This document shows, piece after piece, positions 1-6,602 of a stretch of 9,441 nucleotides of DNA (position 1 is the stretch's first letter; the number at the start of each line of letters is the position of its first letter). The notes beneath the pieces are model-generated. The model worked only from the letters and a program-made list of their open reading frames with translations. It had not been told where the DNA came from and searched no databases. The translations under genes and the position numbers were made by a program. Source of the stretch: Bacteroidetes bacterium QS_8_68_15 (GTDB lineage: Bacteria; Bacteroidota; Rhodothermia; Rhodothermales; Salinibacteraceae); the NCBI GenBank assembly GCA_003023245.1, contig PXTR01000019.1, positions 1-9,441 of the forward strand, in the 5' to 3' direction.

Positions 1-1
1 C

Positions 2-1879
2 ATCCTCGTCGCCCTCTCGGACAATCGCGGCTGGGAGCGCCTCCTCGACCGCCGCCACCTGCCCGAGCCGGTGCTGCTCGAAGAGCTGGTGCAGGTGATC
101 CGCGAGAAAGACCCCGACGTGATCGAGGGCCATAATCTGTTCGCCTTCGACTTCGACTACATCCGCACACGGTGCGAGATGCACGGCGTCTCCTTTGCCG
201 TGGGGCGCGACGGGTCCACGCCGCGCGCGTTCGACTCGTCGATCCGCTTCGCCGAGCGGGTCGTCGACTTCCCCGCGATCAAGATCGCCGGGCGGCACAT
301 CATCGACACCTACTTCCGCGTGATGGCCTACGACGTGTTCAAGCGTGACCTGCCCGGCTACGGCCTCAAGGCGGCCGCGAAGTACTTCGGCTTCGCCGAC
401 CCGGAGAGCCGCACCTACATCGAAGGCGACGCCATCACCGAGCTGTGGGACGACGACCCCGAGCGGCTGCGCAAGTACGCCCTCGACGACGTGCGCGAGA
501 CGCGGCAGCTGGCGGCGCACCTTTCCGGCTCCACGTTCTACCTCACGCAGATGCTGCCGATGCCCTACGGACAAGCCGCACGCACCGGCCCGGCCTCAAA
601 GATCGAGTCGATGTTCGTGCGCGAGTACCTACGCGAGCGCCGCGCCATGCCGCGCTCAGAGTGGGGCAGCCAGTCGGTCGGCGGCTACACCGACCTCTTT
701 CGGACCGGCGCGGTGGGGCCGGTCGTCTACGCCGACGTGGAGAGCCTGTACCCGTCGATCATGCTGGCCGACGGCATTCAGCCGAAAGGCGACACGCTCG
801 ACCTCTTCCCGCGTCTGCTACGCCGGCTCACCGACCTGCGCTTCGAGGCCAAGCGCCAGATGAAAGCCGCCGACGAGGAATCCACGCGCGGCGAACTGGA
901 TGCGCGGCAATCATCTTACAAAGTTTTAATCAATAGCTTCTACGGCTCTCTCGGATTCTCTCTTTCTACCTTCAACGACTTCGAAGAGGCCGACAAGGTC
1001 ACGCGCCGCGGGCAGGAGCTGCTGCAGCAGATGATCGGCGCGATCAAGCGCCGCGGCGGCGAGGTGATCGAGGCGGACACCGACGGCGTCTTCTTCGTCC
1101 CGCCCGAAACCGACGACGCCGGCCGCCCTGTGCGCGGCGACGCCGAGGCCGAGCAGCGCTTTACCGAGAACCTCACCGGCGCGCTCCCGGAGGGCATCCG
1201 CGTGGGCTTCGACGGGCGCTACCGCCGGATGCTTTCCTACAAAAAGAAAAACTACGCGCTGCTCGGCTACGACGACGAACTCAAGTTCAAGGGCTCCTCG
1301 CTGGTGGCGCGTTCGAGCGAGCGTTTCGGGCGGCGCTTCGTGCGGCGGGCTGTGCGCCTGATTCTAAAAGAGGACCTCGACGGGCTGCACGACCTCTACG
1401 TGGAGACGCGCGCGCAGGTGGAGGCCAGCGACTGGCCCGAGGGCGCCAGTAGCTTCGCCCGCACCGAGACGCTCAAAGATAGCCTTCGCCAGTACGAAGA
1501 CGACGTCGAACACGGCAAGCGCACGCGCACCGCGCCCTACGAACTGGCGCGCCGGATGGCCGAGCAGGAGGGCCGCGACGTGCGCAAGGGCGACCGCATC
1601 AGCTACTACATCACTGGCAGCGGCAAAGGCGTGACGGCGTTCAAAAATTGCGCCCTCGCCGAAGAGTGGACCCCTGACGCCCCCGACGAAAACACGGCCT
1701 ACTACCTCGCTCGCCTCGACCGCTTCACCGAGAAGTTCGAACCGTTTTTTGAAGAGCACGACTTTCGCCGCCTCTTTTCGCCGGAGGACCTGTTCGGTTT
1801 CTCGGCGGACGGCATCCAGCTGCAAACCGAGCGCCACGAGCCGGAAAGCCACCGGTTCGACGACGAGGTGCCGTTTTAA
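2..1879 (+). CDS. polB: Family-B DNA polymerase, 5' end outside the window
   Basis: Template-directed DNA synthesis with 3'-5' proofreading, of the archaeal/E. coli Pol II family. The frame is open to the left edge, so the N-terminal domain and Exo I are missing; by comparison with E. coli Pol II (about 780 aa), perhaps 150-180 residues are absent. Numbering from the GTG at position 71: Exo II is GHNLFAFD (N22, F26-D27) and Exo III is YALDD (Y136...D140). Motif A is YADVESLYPS (catalytic D222), motif B is KVLINSFYG (K284-G292), and motif C is DTDG (D336, D338). A KKKNY motif follows, then the thumb region. All visible exonuclease and polymerase residues are intact and there is no intein at motifs A, B or C. 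The C-terminus ends in an acidic tail shortly after the thumb. NAD kinase follows on the same strand after 174 bases. A short AT-rich codon run covers motif B (see findings). The family call is firm; repair versus replication role is not decided. Confidence 0.95.
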   Translation: MLVALSDNRGWERLLDRRHLPEPVLLEELVQVIREKDPDVIEGHNLFAFDFDYIRTRCEMHGVSFAVGRDGSTPRAFDSSIRFAERVVDFPAIKIAGRHIIDTYFRVMAYDVFKRDLPGYGLKAAAKYFGFADPESRTYIEGDAITELWDDDPERLRKYALDDVRETRQLAAHLSGSTFYLTQMLPMPYGQAARTGPASKIESMFVREYLRERRAMPRSEWGSQSVGGYTDLFRTGAVGPVVYADVESLYPSIMLADGIQPKGDTLDLFPRLLRRLTDLRFEAKRQMKAADEESTRGELDARQSSYKVLINSFYGSLGFSLSTFNDFEEADKVTRRGQELLQQMIGAIKRRGGEVIEADTDGVFFVPPETDDAGRPVRGDAEAEQRFTENLTGALPEGIRVGFDGRYRRMLSYKKKNYALLGYDDELKFKGSSLVARSSERFGRRFVRRAVRLILKEDLDGLHDLYVETRAQVEASDWPEGASSFARTETLKDSLRQYEDDVEHGKRTRTAPYELARRMAEQEGRDVRKGDRISYYITGSGKGVTAFKNCALAEEWTPDAPDENTAYYLARLDRFTEKFEPFFEEHDFRRLFSPEDLFGFSADGIQLQTERHEPESHRFDDEVPF

Positions 1880-2053
1880 TTTTGACGGCAGACGGGGAGG
1901 CAGACTTCGGTTTGCTACGATGGCTCTCGAAATAAAACGGGGGCGACCCGTCGTGGTATTTGTTTGGCACAGCGACCTGCGTGCTGCCGGGCGTCAGGCC
2001 CGTTCTTTTAGACTTGTTCGACGTTTGTCACGTACTGTAGTCCCCGCTGCTGT
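1880..2053 (+). other. Spacer between polB and nadK
   Basis: This 174-base spacer carries no convincing gene and no clear hairpin terminator. A TAnnTTTG-like string (TAATTTTG, 1877-1884) overlaps the polymerase stop codon but lacks a matching TTTG element upstream, so I do not call a promoter. No Shine-Dalgarno sequence is visible just before the nadK ATG. Whether nadK is co-transcribed with polB cannot be decided from the sequence. Confidence 0.4.
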
Positions 2054-2971
2054 ATGCGCTACGGAATTACCGGAAATCCGAACAAAGAGCAAATCTGGGA
2101 GCCGGTGGCCGATTTGGTCTCCTGGCTGATGCGCCGGGACCTGCCGTTCTGCCTGCACCAAGAGGTGGCTGCGGGCCTGCGTGAGCGCGACCTGGTGGGC
2201 GAGGCGGTCTGCTCGGAAAACGCGACCGGCGACCTCGGCGCTGCCAGCGACGTGGTGCTTTCCTACGGCGGCGACGGGACGCTGCTGCGCACTGCGCACG
2301 CTCTCGGCAACGACGAGGAAGAAGAGGGCGGCGACACGCCCATCGCGGGCGTCAACATCGGCCGGCTCGGCTTTCTGGCCGACCTGGACACCGGGGGGGT
2401 CGAAGAGGCCGTCGGGCAGTTCGAGGACGGCGCCTACCACGTCGAGGAGCGGCTGGTCCTCCGGGCCGAAACGCGCCTTCACGGCAACGCCGCCGCCTCC
2501 GGCGAGGCGCCCGACCTTGCGGCGCGCTGGGCGCTCAACGAGTTCGTCGTGGACCGCAGCGGGGCGACGGGCCTGCTGGAAATCGAGGTGCGCGCCAACG
2601 GATCGGCGCTCAACACGTACTGGGCCGACGGGCTGATCTTCGCCACGCCGACCGGCTCGACGGCGTATTCGCTCTCGGCGGGCGGTCCGCTATTGGCGCC
2701 GGGCACCGAGGCGATCATCCTCACGCCCATCGCGCCGCACACCCTCACCGTGCGCCCCATCGTGCTTCCCGCCGACGCCCACATCGAAGTGCACGTGCGC
2801 CGCAAAGGAGGGCAGCCCTACGTCTTCGCCGCCGACGGGCGCAACAACCCCATCGACACCGACGGGGTGGTCTTTTCCATCGAACGAGCGGCTCACACGG
2901 TCAACCTCGCTAAGCTGGACGGGCAGAGCTACTTCAAGACGCTGCGCTCGAAGCTGATGTGGGGCGCGTAG
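2054..2971 (+). CDS. nadK: NAD kinase (ATP-dependent NAD phosphorylation to NADP)
   Basis: Cytoplasmic enzyme that phosphorylates NAD to NADP, the only de novo source of NADP. The 305 aa length is normal for the bacterial NadK/PpnK family. The diagnostic motifs occur in order. GGDGT (G72-T76, with D74 as the presumed catalytic base) is followed by NIGRLGFL shortly after. LNEFVVDR carries the NAD-contacting N162-E163, and TPTGSTAYSLSAGGP (from T198) is the conserved substrate loop. A late ADGR lies near residue 260. The ATG at 2054 gives MRYGITGNPN, which matches the usual beta-strand start of the family. No Shine-Dalgarno is evident, which is common in Bacteroidota. An acidic insertion (DEEEEGGD, about residues 90-97) follows the GGDG motif. 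The gene ends with no recognisable terminator before a repeat-like spacer. Confidence 0.95.
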   Translation: MRYGITGNPNKEQIWEPVADLVSWLMRRDLPFCLHQEVAAGLRERDLVGEAVCSENATGDLGAASDVVLSYGGDGTLLRTAHALGNDEEEEGGDTPIAGVNIGRLGFLADLDTGGVEEAVGQFEDGAYHVEERLVLRAETRLHGNAAASGEAPDLAARWALNEFVVDRSGATGLLEIEVRANGSALNTYWADGLIFATPTGSTAYSLSAGGPLLAPGTEAIILTPIAPHTLTVRPIVLPADAHIEVHVRRKGGQPYVFAADGRNNPIDTDGVVFSIERAAHTVNLAKLDGQSYFKTLRSKLMWGA

Positions 2972-3193
2972 GGGCGTGGAAGTGCGGGGGGCGGGAGTGC
3001 GGGGGAAGGAATCGTAGATGGTGATGGCAACGGGAAGGAGCGCGGCAGAACCGTTCAGGGTTCATTCGAGGACGGGGAACGGCCGAGATGGCTTTGTCGG
3101 GTCGGACGGCTGACCGCTGATCGCCAGCAGCAGACAGCGACTTCTCGTTCGCCCATGCTCCATGCTCCCGTTTTCCCATGCCCCCGCGCTCAG
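2972..3193. repeat. Gene-free spacer with short degenerate direct repeats
   Basis: This 222-base stretch separates the converging nadK (+) and TPR-like gene (-). It holds several short repeated words. GGRAGTGCGGGGG occurs at 2978-2990 and 2993-3005 (period 15). CATGCTC occurs twice in tandem around 3154-3167, with a related CCCATGCCCCC at 3175-3185. A GCTGA/CAGC-rich patch lies at about 3107-3140. I see no credible reading frame and no clean terminator hairpin. The pattern resembles the low-complexity intergenic repeat mosaics of some GC-rich genomes; that comparison is from memory and unverified. Confidence 0.4.
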
Positions 3194-3886
3194 TCAGCCA
3201 GGGGGATGCTTCAGGAACTCGCGGTAGAGTGGCGGCAGATCGCGCGCGACCAGCTTTCGGTGGAGCGCGTCGGCGTCGTCGGAGCGGTCGGTTTCGCGAA
3301 GCGCGTACCACGTCCAGAGCGCCGCTTCCAAAGAGGCGACTGCGGCGTCGCCGTCGGAGGCGGCGTCGGTGCTGAGCACGCGGCGGAGGCGCTGGAAGCG
3401 CGCGAGGGCCGCTTCGTCGCTGCCCCCGGCGATGGCGGGCCGAAAGAGCAGCGACTGCCCGCCGACGAGCAGCACGAAGGGGGCGTCGGCATCCTTTTCG
3501 CGCGCCTGTTCGAGCAGACGCATCGAGCGGCGCCCGGCCTGCATCGCGCCGAAGATGGAGGCGTGAGCCGCGCGGTAGCCCCAGAGTCCTGAAAGTAGCG
3601 CCAGTTCGCGTGCGCTGGCGGAGGAGCCGAGCGTCTCGGGCAGGTCGTCGAGGTAGCGTTCGTCTTCGGTAAGGGGGTACAGCCGGTAGCGGCAGAGCAG
3701 CCGCTCGGCGCGCGTGTCGGCGCGGCGCAGGAGGCGACGCAGCGCGCCGGCGTCCTTGCGGGCGTAGTACGACTGTGTGGAATCGGGCATGAACTGGCGA
3801 GGAGTGGGTCGGGGCGTCGCACGGTCCGGCGCGGCCGTCCCGGCGGGAAACACGGCGAGGGCGAAAGCCAGCGACAGAAGCACCAT
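3194..3886 (-). CDS. Secreted helical-repeat (TPR-like) protein, function unknown
   Basis: Not a named family. The frame extends upstream to 4126, but that part overlaps the neighbouring esterase and a strong hairpin. I chose the ATG at 3886 because it gives a 230-aa protein starting with a hydrophobic stretch (MVLLSLAFALAVFPAGTAA), a likely signal peptide cleaved near residue 19. An ATG at 3967 is a longer alternative that would start inside the inverted repeat. The mature part is alpha-helical and Leu/Ala/Arg-rich, with helix-pair-like segments at about 40-70, 90-130, 155-172 and 180-212. The segment ALLSGLWGY...GRRSMRLLEQA...APFVLLVGGQSLLFRPAIAGGSDEAALARFQ resembles a Bacteroidota TPR-like family whose members carry a Pro-x-x-x-GGG motif before the last helix pair. 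It lies downstream of the esterase on the same strand, with a 118-base gap that includes a putative terminator. Location is probably periplasm. Confidence 0.7.
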   Translation of the reverse strand: MVLLSLAFALAVFPAGTAAPDRATPRPTPRQFMPDSTQSYYARKDAGALRRLLRRADTRAERLLCRYRLYPLTEDERYLDDLPETLGSSASARELALLSGLWGYRAAHASIFGAMQAGRRSMRLLEQAREKDADAPFVLLVGGQSLLFRPAIAGGSDEAALARFQRLRRVLSTDAASDGDAAVASLEAALWTWYALRETDRSDDADALHRKLVARDLPPLYREFLKHPPG

Positions 3887-3916
3887 GGAGCGGCGAAAGA
3901 CGAACGAGCGCGAAAG

Positions 3917-3976
3917 AGAAGAACGATGGGGGGTAGGGTCCTCTACTACAAAAAGCCGGCCCCCCATCGTTTCTTC
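3917..3976 (-). terminator. Strong inverted repeat, putative terminator of the esterase gene
   Basis: A perfect 12-base inverted repeat pairs 3922-3933 (AACGATGGGGGG) with 3960-3971. With one bulged base the arms extend further through a GAAGAA run. The loop is about 26 bases and contains smaller complementary pieces. Read on the minus strand, the hairpin begins 34 bases after the esterase stop codon and is followed by a pyrimidine-rich run with several Ts (TTCTTCTCTTTC). This fits a Rho-independent terminator between the two minus-strand genes, although the loop is long and the T-tract is broken. It could also attenuate or insulate the downstream gene. Confidence 0.5.
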
Positions 3977-4004
3977 GCGCGCGCCGCTCGAATATCGGGT
4001 GAAG

Positions 4005-4904
4005 TCACTGCTGGGCAAACGCCCCCGATGCGGTCGAGACGCTGCCGTCCGCCGTCGGCCGACCGTCGCCGCTGTCCTGCGCGCGGCGCATCTCTCGCAG
4101 GAGCGGTTCCAGGACGGTCCACACATTGGCGGCCAGGCGGCGGTGGCCTTCGGCGTTGGGGTGGATGCCGTCGGGCTGGTTGAGGGCGGGACGCCCGCCC
4201 ACGCCTTTCAGGAGAAAAGGTACGAGTGCCGCGCCCGTCTCCTCGGCCAGCTGCGGGTAAATCCGCGCGAAGCGGTTCCGGTAGGCGCTGCCCATGTTGG
4301 GAGGCGCCTTCATCCCGGTCAGGACGACGCGCACGTCGGGAAACTCCGCCCGCGTCTTGCGAATGATCGCGCGCAGGTTGGCTCGGGCGGAGTCGGGGGG
4401 GAGGCCGCGCAGGGCGTCGTTGCCGCCCAGCTCCAGGACCAGCACGTCCAGCTCCTCGCGGCGCAGGATCCAGTCGATGCGGCGGCGTCCACCGGCGGTC
4501 GTTTCGCCGCTGTTGCCGGCAGCGACGATGTCGCCGGCCGGCAGCCCTGCCGAGTCAGCTTTTTGCTCCAGCAGGGCGGGAAAGGCCTGGTCTTCGGAGG
4601 CCAGCCCGTACCCGGCCGCGAGGCTGTTGCCGAAGACGACGACGGTCAGCGACTCGGCGGCGGCGCGGCGTCGGTCGTTCGGGGCGGCGTCCGCGGCGGC
4701 CTGCGCACTCGAGTCGGCCGGGGGTGCGGAGGAGGAGCCGGAAGACGTCTCGCCCGATCGACAGCCGACGACGCCTGCGGCGGCGATGAGGGACAGCAGC
4801 AGCGCAGCGCAGAGCATGCGGCGGCGGCCCCCGAAGCGGCGGTCCTCGCTGCGCGCAGAGCGGCGGACCCTGCGGCGACGCGAACGATACGAAAGAGAGG
4901 GCAT
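4005..4904 (-). CDS. tesA: SGNH/GDSL-family esterase, lipoprotein (TesA-like)
   Basis: Hydrolyses ester or thioester bonds (arylesterase, lysophospholipase or acyl-CoA thioesterase I type); the true substrate is unknown. Counting from the ATG at 4904 (299 aa), SGNH block I is FGNSLAAGYG with nucleophile S94, and GNSGETTAGG (about 130-139) is block II. GGND (160-163) is block III, and DGIHPNAEGH carries the D245/H248 catalytic pair. Block I reads GNSL rather than GDSL. A hydrophobic stretch ends in VVGC (C48), a plausible lipobox, followed by a Ser/Pro/Ala-rich linker of about 35 residues: a lipid-anchored periplasmic enzyme. The leader is unusually long and Arg-rich from this start; the ATG at 4817 (M30) gives a shorter leader without basic residues. 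It is divergent from a YbbA-type ATPase, the same arrangement as E. coli tesA-ybbA, which supports the TesA assignment. Confidence 0.88.
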   Translation of the reverse strand: MPSLSYRSRRRRVRRSARSEDRRFGGRRRMLCAALLLSLIAAAGVVGCRSGETSSGSSSAPPADSSAQAAADAAPNDRRRAAAESLTVVVFGNSLAAGYGLASEDQAFPALLEQKADSAGLPAGDIVAAGNSGETTAGGRRRIDWILRREELDVLVLELGGNDALRGLPPDSARANLRAIIRKTRAEFPDVRVVLTGMKAPPNMGSAYRNRFARIYPQLAEETGAALVPFLLKGVGGRPALNQPDGIHPNAEGHRRLAANVWTVLEPLLREMRRAQDSGDGRPTADGSVSTASGAFAQQ

Positions 4905-4944
4905 CCGCTCGATGAGAGAGAGGGAAAAGCGGGGAAAGACAGCC

Positions 4945-4952
4945 TACCTTTG
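4945..4952 (+). promoter_or_regulatory. Bacteroidota-type -7 element (TACCTTTG) upstream of ybbA
   Basis: TACCTTTG matches the Bacteroidota sigma-A -7 consensus TAnnTTTG exactly. It lies in the divergent spacer between the esterase and ybbA, about 74 bases before the chosen GTG start. The expected TTTG element about 19 bases further upstream is not present, so the promoter would be half-consensus. Transcription would begin near 4958-4960, leaving an untranslated leader of about 65 bases for the GTG at 5026. Confidence 0.45.
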
Positions 4953-5025
4953 CGCCGGCGTGCCGGTTTCGTGCGGGTTGAGCGTTGCTCGCTTTCGCTT
5001 TTTTGCCGTATCGCCCTGTCGTTCT

Positions 5026-5790
5026 GTGCCTTCTTCTTTCTCTTCTCCCAACGGGCGCGCCTCTCGTGACGGCTCCGCGCCCGTCCTCGACGCTCGCCAT
5101 CTGACCAAGACGTTCCAGAGCGCCGGGCGTCGTCTCACGGTCGTCGATGACGTGAGCTTGCGCGTGGAGGCGGGCGAGACGTGCGCGGTCGTCGGGCCCT
5201 CCGGCAGCGGCAAAACGACGCTGCTGGGCCTCTGCGCCGGCCTCGACCGGCCGACGAGCGGGCACGTGCGGCTCTGCGGCGCCGCCCTGGACTCGCTCGA
5301 CGAAGACGCGCGCGCCGAGCTGCGCAGCCGGTGCGTCGGCTTCGTGTTTCAGACCTTTCGCCTGATCGAAACGCTGACGGCGCGCGAAAACGTCATGGTG
5401 CCTATCGAGTTGGCCGGAGGCGGCGGACGCCGCGACGCCCGCGAGCGTGCCGAAGAGCTGCTGGGACGTGTGGGGCTTTCGGGGCGTCTGGGCCATTACC
5501 CGGCGCAGCTTTCCGGCGGCGAGCAGCAGCGCGTGGCCCTGGCGCGCGCCTTCATGGCCGAGCCGCAGATCCTTTTCGCCGACGAGCCGACCGGCAACCT
5601 CGACGCCGAAACCGCTCGCGCGGCCGAAGACTTGATCTTCGACCTGAATGAGCAGGCCGGCACCGCGCTCGTGCTGGTCACGCACGACGAAGCGCTGGCC
5701 GAGCGCACCGGCCGCCCCATCCGTCTGCGCGGCGGGCGCGTCGTGGAGGCGGAGGCGGGGGAGAGGGCGGCAGAAACCGCAGATGCCTGA
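5026..5790 (+). CDS. ybbA: ABC transporter ATPase, YbbA/LolD-type
   Basis: ATP-binding subunit of a MacB/LolCDE-class ABC system. These couple cytoplasmic ATP hydrolysis to work on envelope substrates by mechanotransmission. With the GTG at 5026 as residue 1 (254 aa): Walker A is GPSGSGKTT (K63), the Q-loop is FVFQTF (Q109), and the signature is LSGGEQQ (162-168). Walker B is ILFADEP (D186-E187), the D-loop is GNLD, and the H-loop is VTHD (H220). The stretch LDSLDEDARAELRSRCVGFVFQTFRLIETLTARENV closely parallels E. coli YbbA as I recall it. The frame is open far upstream; TTG 4978 and GTG 4960 are other possible starts, but 5026 leaves a modest N-terminal tail of about 20 residues before the first strand. 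Divergent tesA strengthens the YbbA identity. The large YbbP-type permease is missing from this window; a second ATPase gene follows after 60 bases. Confidence 0.88.
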   Translation: MPSSFSSPNGRASRDGSAPVLDARHLTKTFQSAGRRLTVVDDVSLRVEAGETCAVVGPSGSGKTTLLGLCAGLDRPTSGHVRLCGAALDSLDEDARAELRSRCVGFVFQTFRLIETLTARENVMVPIELAGGGGRRDARERAEELLGRVGLSGRLGHYPAQLSGGEQQRVALARAFMAEPQILFADEPTGNLDAETARAAEDLIFDLNEQAGTALVLVTHDEALAERTGRPIRLRGGRVVEAEAGERAAETADA

Positions 5791-5840
5791 GGTCCGTCGT
5801 GGAAACAACTTCGAAAACCCGTTCGGCTCGCTGTTCACCG

Positions 5841-5846
5841 AAGAGG
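5841..5846 (+). promoter_or_regulatory. Shine-Dalgarno-like site for the second ATPase
   Basis: AAGAGG lies four bases before the ATG at 5851. It is the clearest ribosome-binding site in the window, where most starts lack one, and it supports this start codon. Confidence 0.4.
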
Positions 5847-5850
5847 CGTT

Positions 5851-6519
5851 ATGGCATATCAGCTCACAGGCGATGGACTGGCGAAGCGGTTTGGGCGGCG
5901 GCTGCTGTTTCGGGCGCTCTCGCTGTCGGTGGCCGGGGGGCGCTCGCTGGCGATCACCGGAGCCAACGGAACGGGCAAATCGACGCTGCTGCGCATCCTG
6001 GCGAGCGTGCTGCGGCCGACCGCCGGCCGCGTGGAACTGTGCGAAGACGGCCGGGCGGTGTCTGGGGAAGAGCACCCGCTCCGTACGGGGATGGTGGCAC
6101 CCGCGCTCAACGCATATGACGGGTTTTCCGCGCGCGAAAACCTGCGCTTCCTCGCGCGGGCACGCAACGCCCCGGAGGCGCACGAGCGCATCACAGGCGT
6201 TCTGCGCCGCGTCGGGCTGGCTGGGCGCGCTGACGACCAGGTGGCCGACTACTCCTCGGGGATGAAGCAGCGCGTGAAGTACGCCGCCGCGCTGCTGTTC
6301 GAGCCGCCGCTCCTGCTGCTCGACGAGCCGATGGCCAATCTCGACGCGGCAGGCGGGGCGATGGTCGAAGCCGTCTGTTCGGAGTGGCACGCGGCCGAGC
6401 GAATCGTGGTGATCGCCACCAACCGCCCCGAAACCGCCGCTCGCTGCGACGAGCGCCTCTGCGTGGAGGATTTTTCCGACGCCGAAGACGCCTCCGACGC
6501 CAACGCTCCGCAAAGTTAA
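5851..6519 (+). CDS. ABC transporter ATPase, CcmA-like, with altered Q- and H-loops
   Basis: Cytoplasmic ATPase subunit of an ABC exporter; the substrate is unknown. The 222 aa contain Walker A GANGTGKST (37-45, K43), the signature YSSGMKQR (134-141) and Walker B LLLLDEP (D158-E159), followed by MANLD. The compact length, YSSGMKQR and the ENLRFLAR segment resemble the CcmA (heme exporter) group. Two switch residues differ. The Q-loop region reads GMVAPALNAYDGFSARENL with no Gln, and the H-loop reads VIATNRPE with Asn191 where His is normal. As both changes may be common in Bacteroidota homologues, they do not by themselves mean inactivity. No CcmB/CcmC permease follows; the next gene encodes a two-TM protein. 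It lies 60 bases after ybbA on the same strand, so co-transcription is likely. The C-terminus is acidic (EDFSDAEDASD). Confidence 0.85.
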   Translation: MAYQLTGDGLAKRFGRRLLFRALSLSVAGGRSLAITGANGTGKSTLLRILASVLRPTAGRVELCEDGRAVSGEEHPLRTGMVAPALNAYDGFSARENLRFLARARNAPEAHERITGVLRRVGLAGRADDQVADYSSGMKQRVKYAAALLFEPPLLLLDEPMANLDAAGGAMVEAVCSEWHAAERIVVIATNRPETAARCDERLCVEDFSDAEDASDANAPQS

Positions 6520-6602
6520 AACCTTTTCTAAACTCGGACACTCCGCGCCGGGCGCGCCTTCGAACCTCCTCCCGGTGCGTTCTCTTCCGTCCGCCTGTTG
6601 CC

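Noticed and set aside
734..1090. Intein within the polymerase
   Set aside because: Motifs A, B and C are continuous and intact, with no inserted splicing domain or Cys/Ser...His-Asn block.
1877..1884. TAATTTTG as a promoter for nadK
   Set aside because: It matches TAnnTTTG but overlaps the polymerase stop codon, has no TTTG partner at the right distance, and would leave a leader of about 165 bases. Chance is a fair explanation.
2972..3193. CRISPR array
   Set aside because: The repeated words are short, degenerate and closely spaced, with no uniform spacers and no cas gene nearby.
3777..5069. Long + strand open frame opposite the TPR-like and esterase genes
   Set aside because: It is antisense to two genes with recognisable domains, has Arg/Gly/Ala-rich composition with no motif, and arises from high GC content.
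4555..6513. 650-codon minus-strand open frame opposite both ABC ATPase genes
   Set aside because: The opposite strand carries complete Walker A, signature and Walker B sets. This frame is His/Arg/Gln-rich without any domain.
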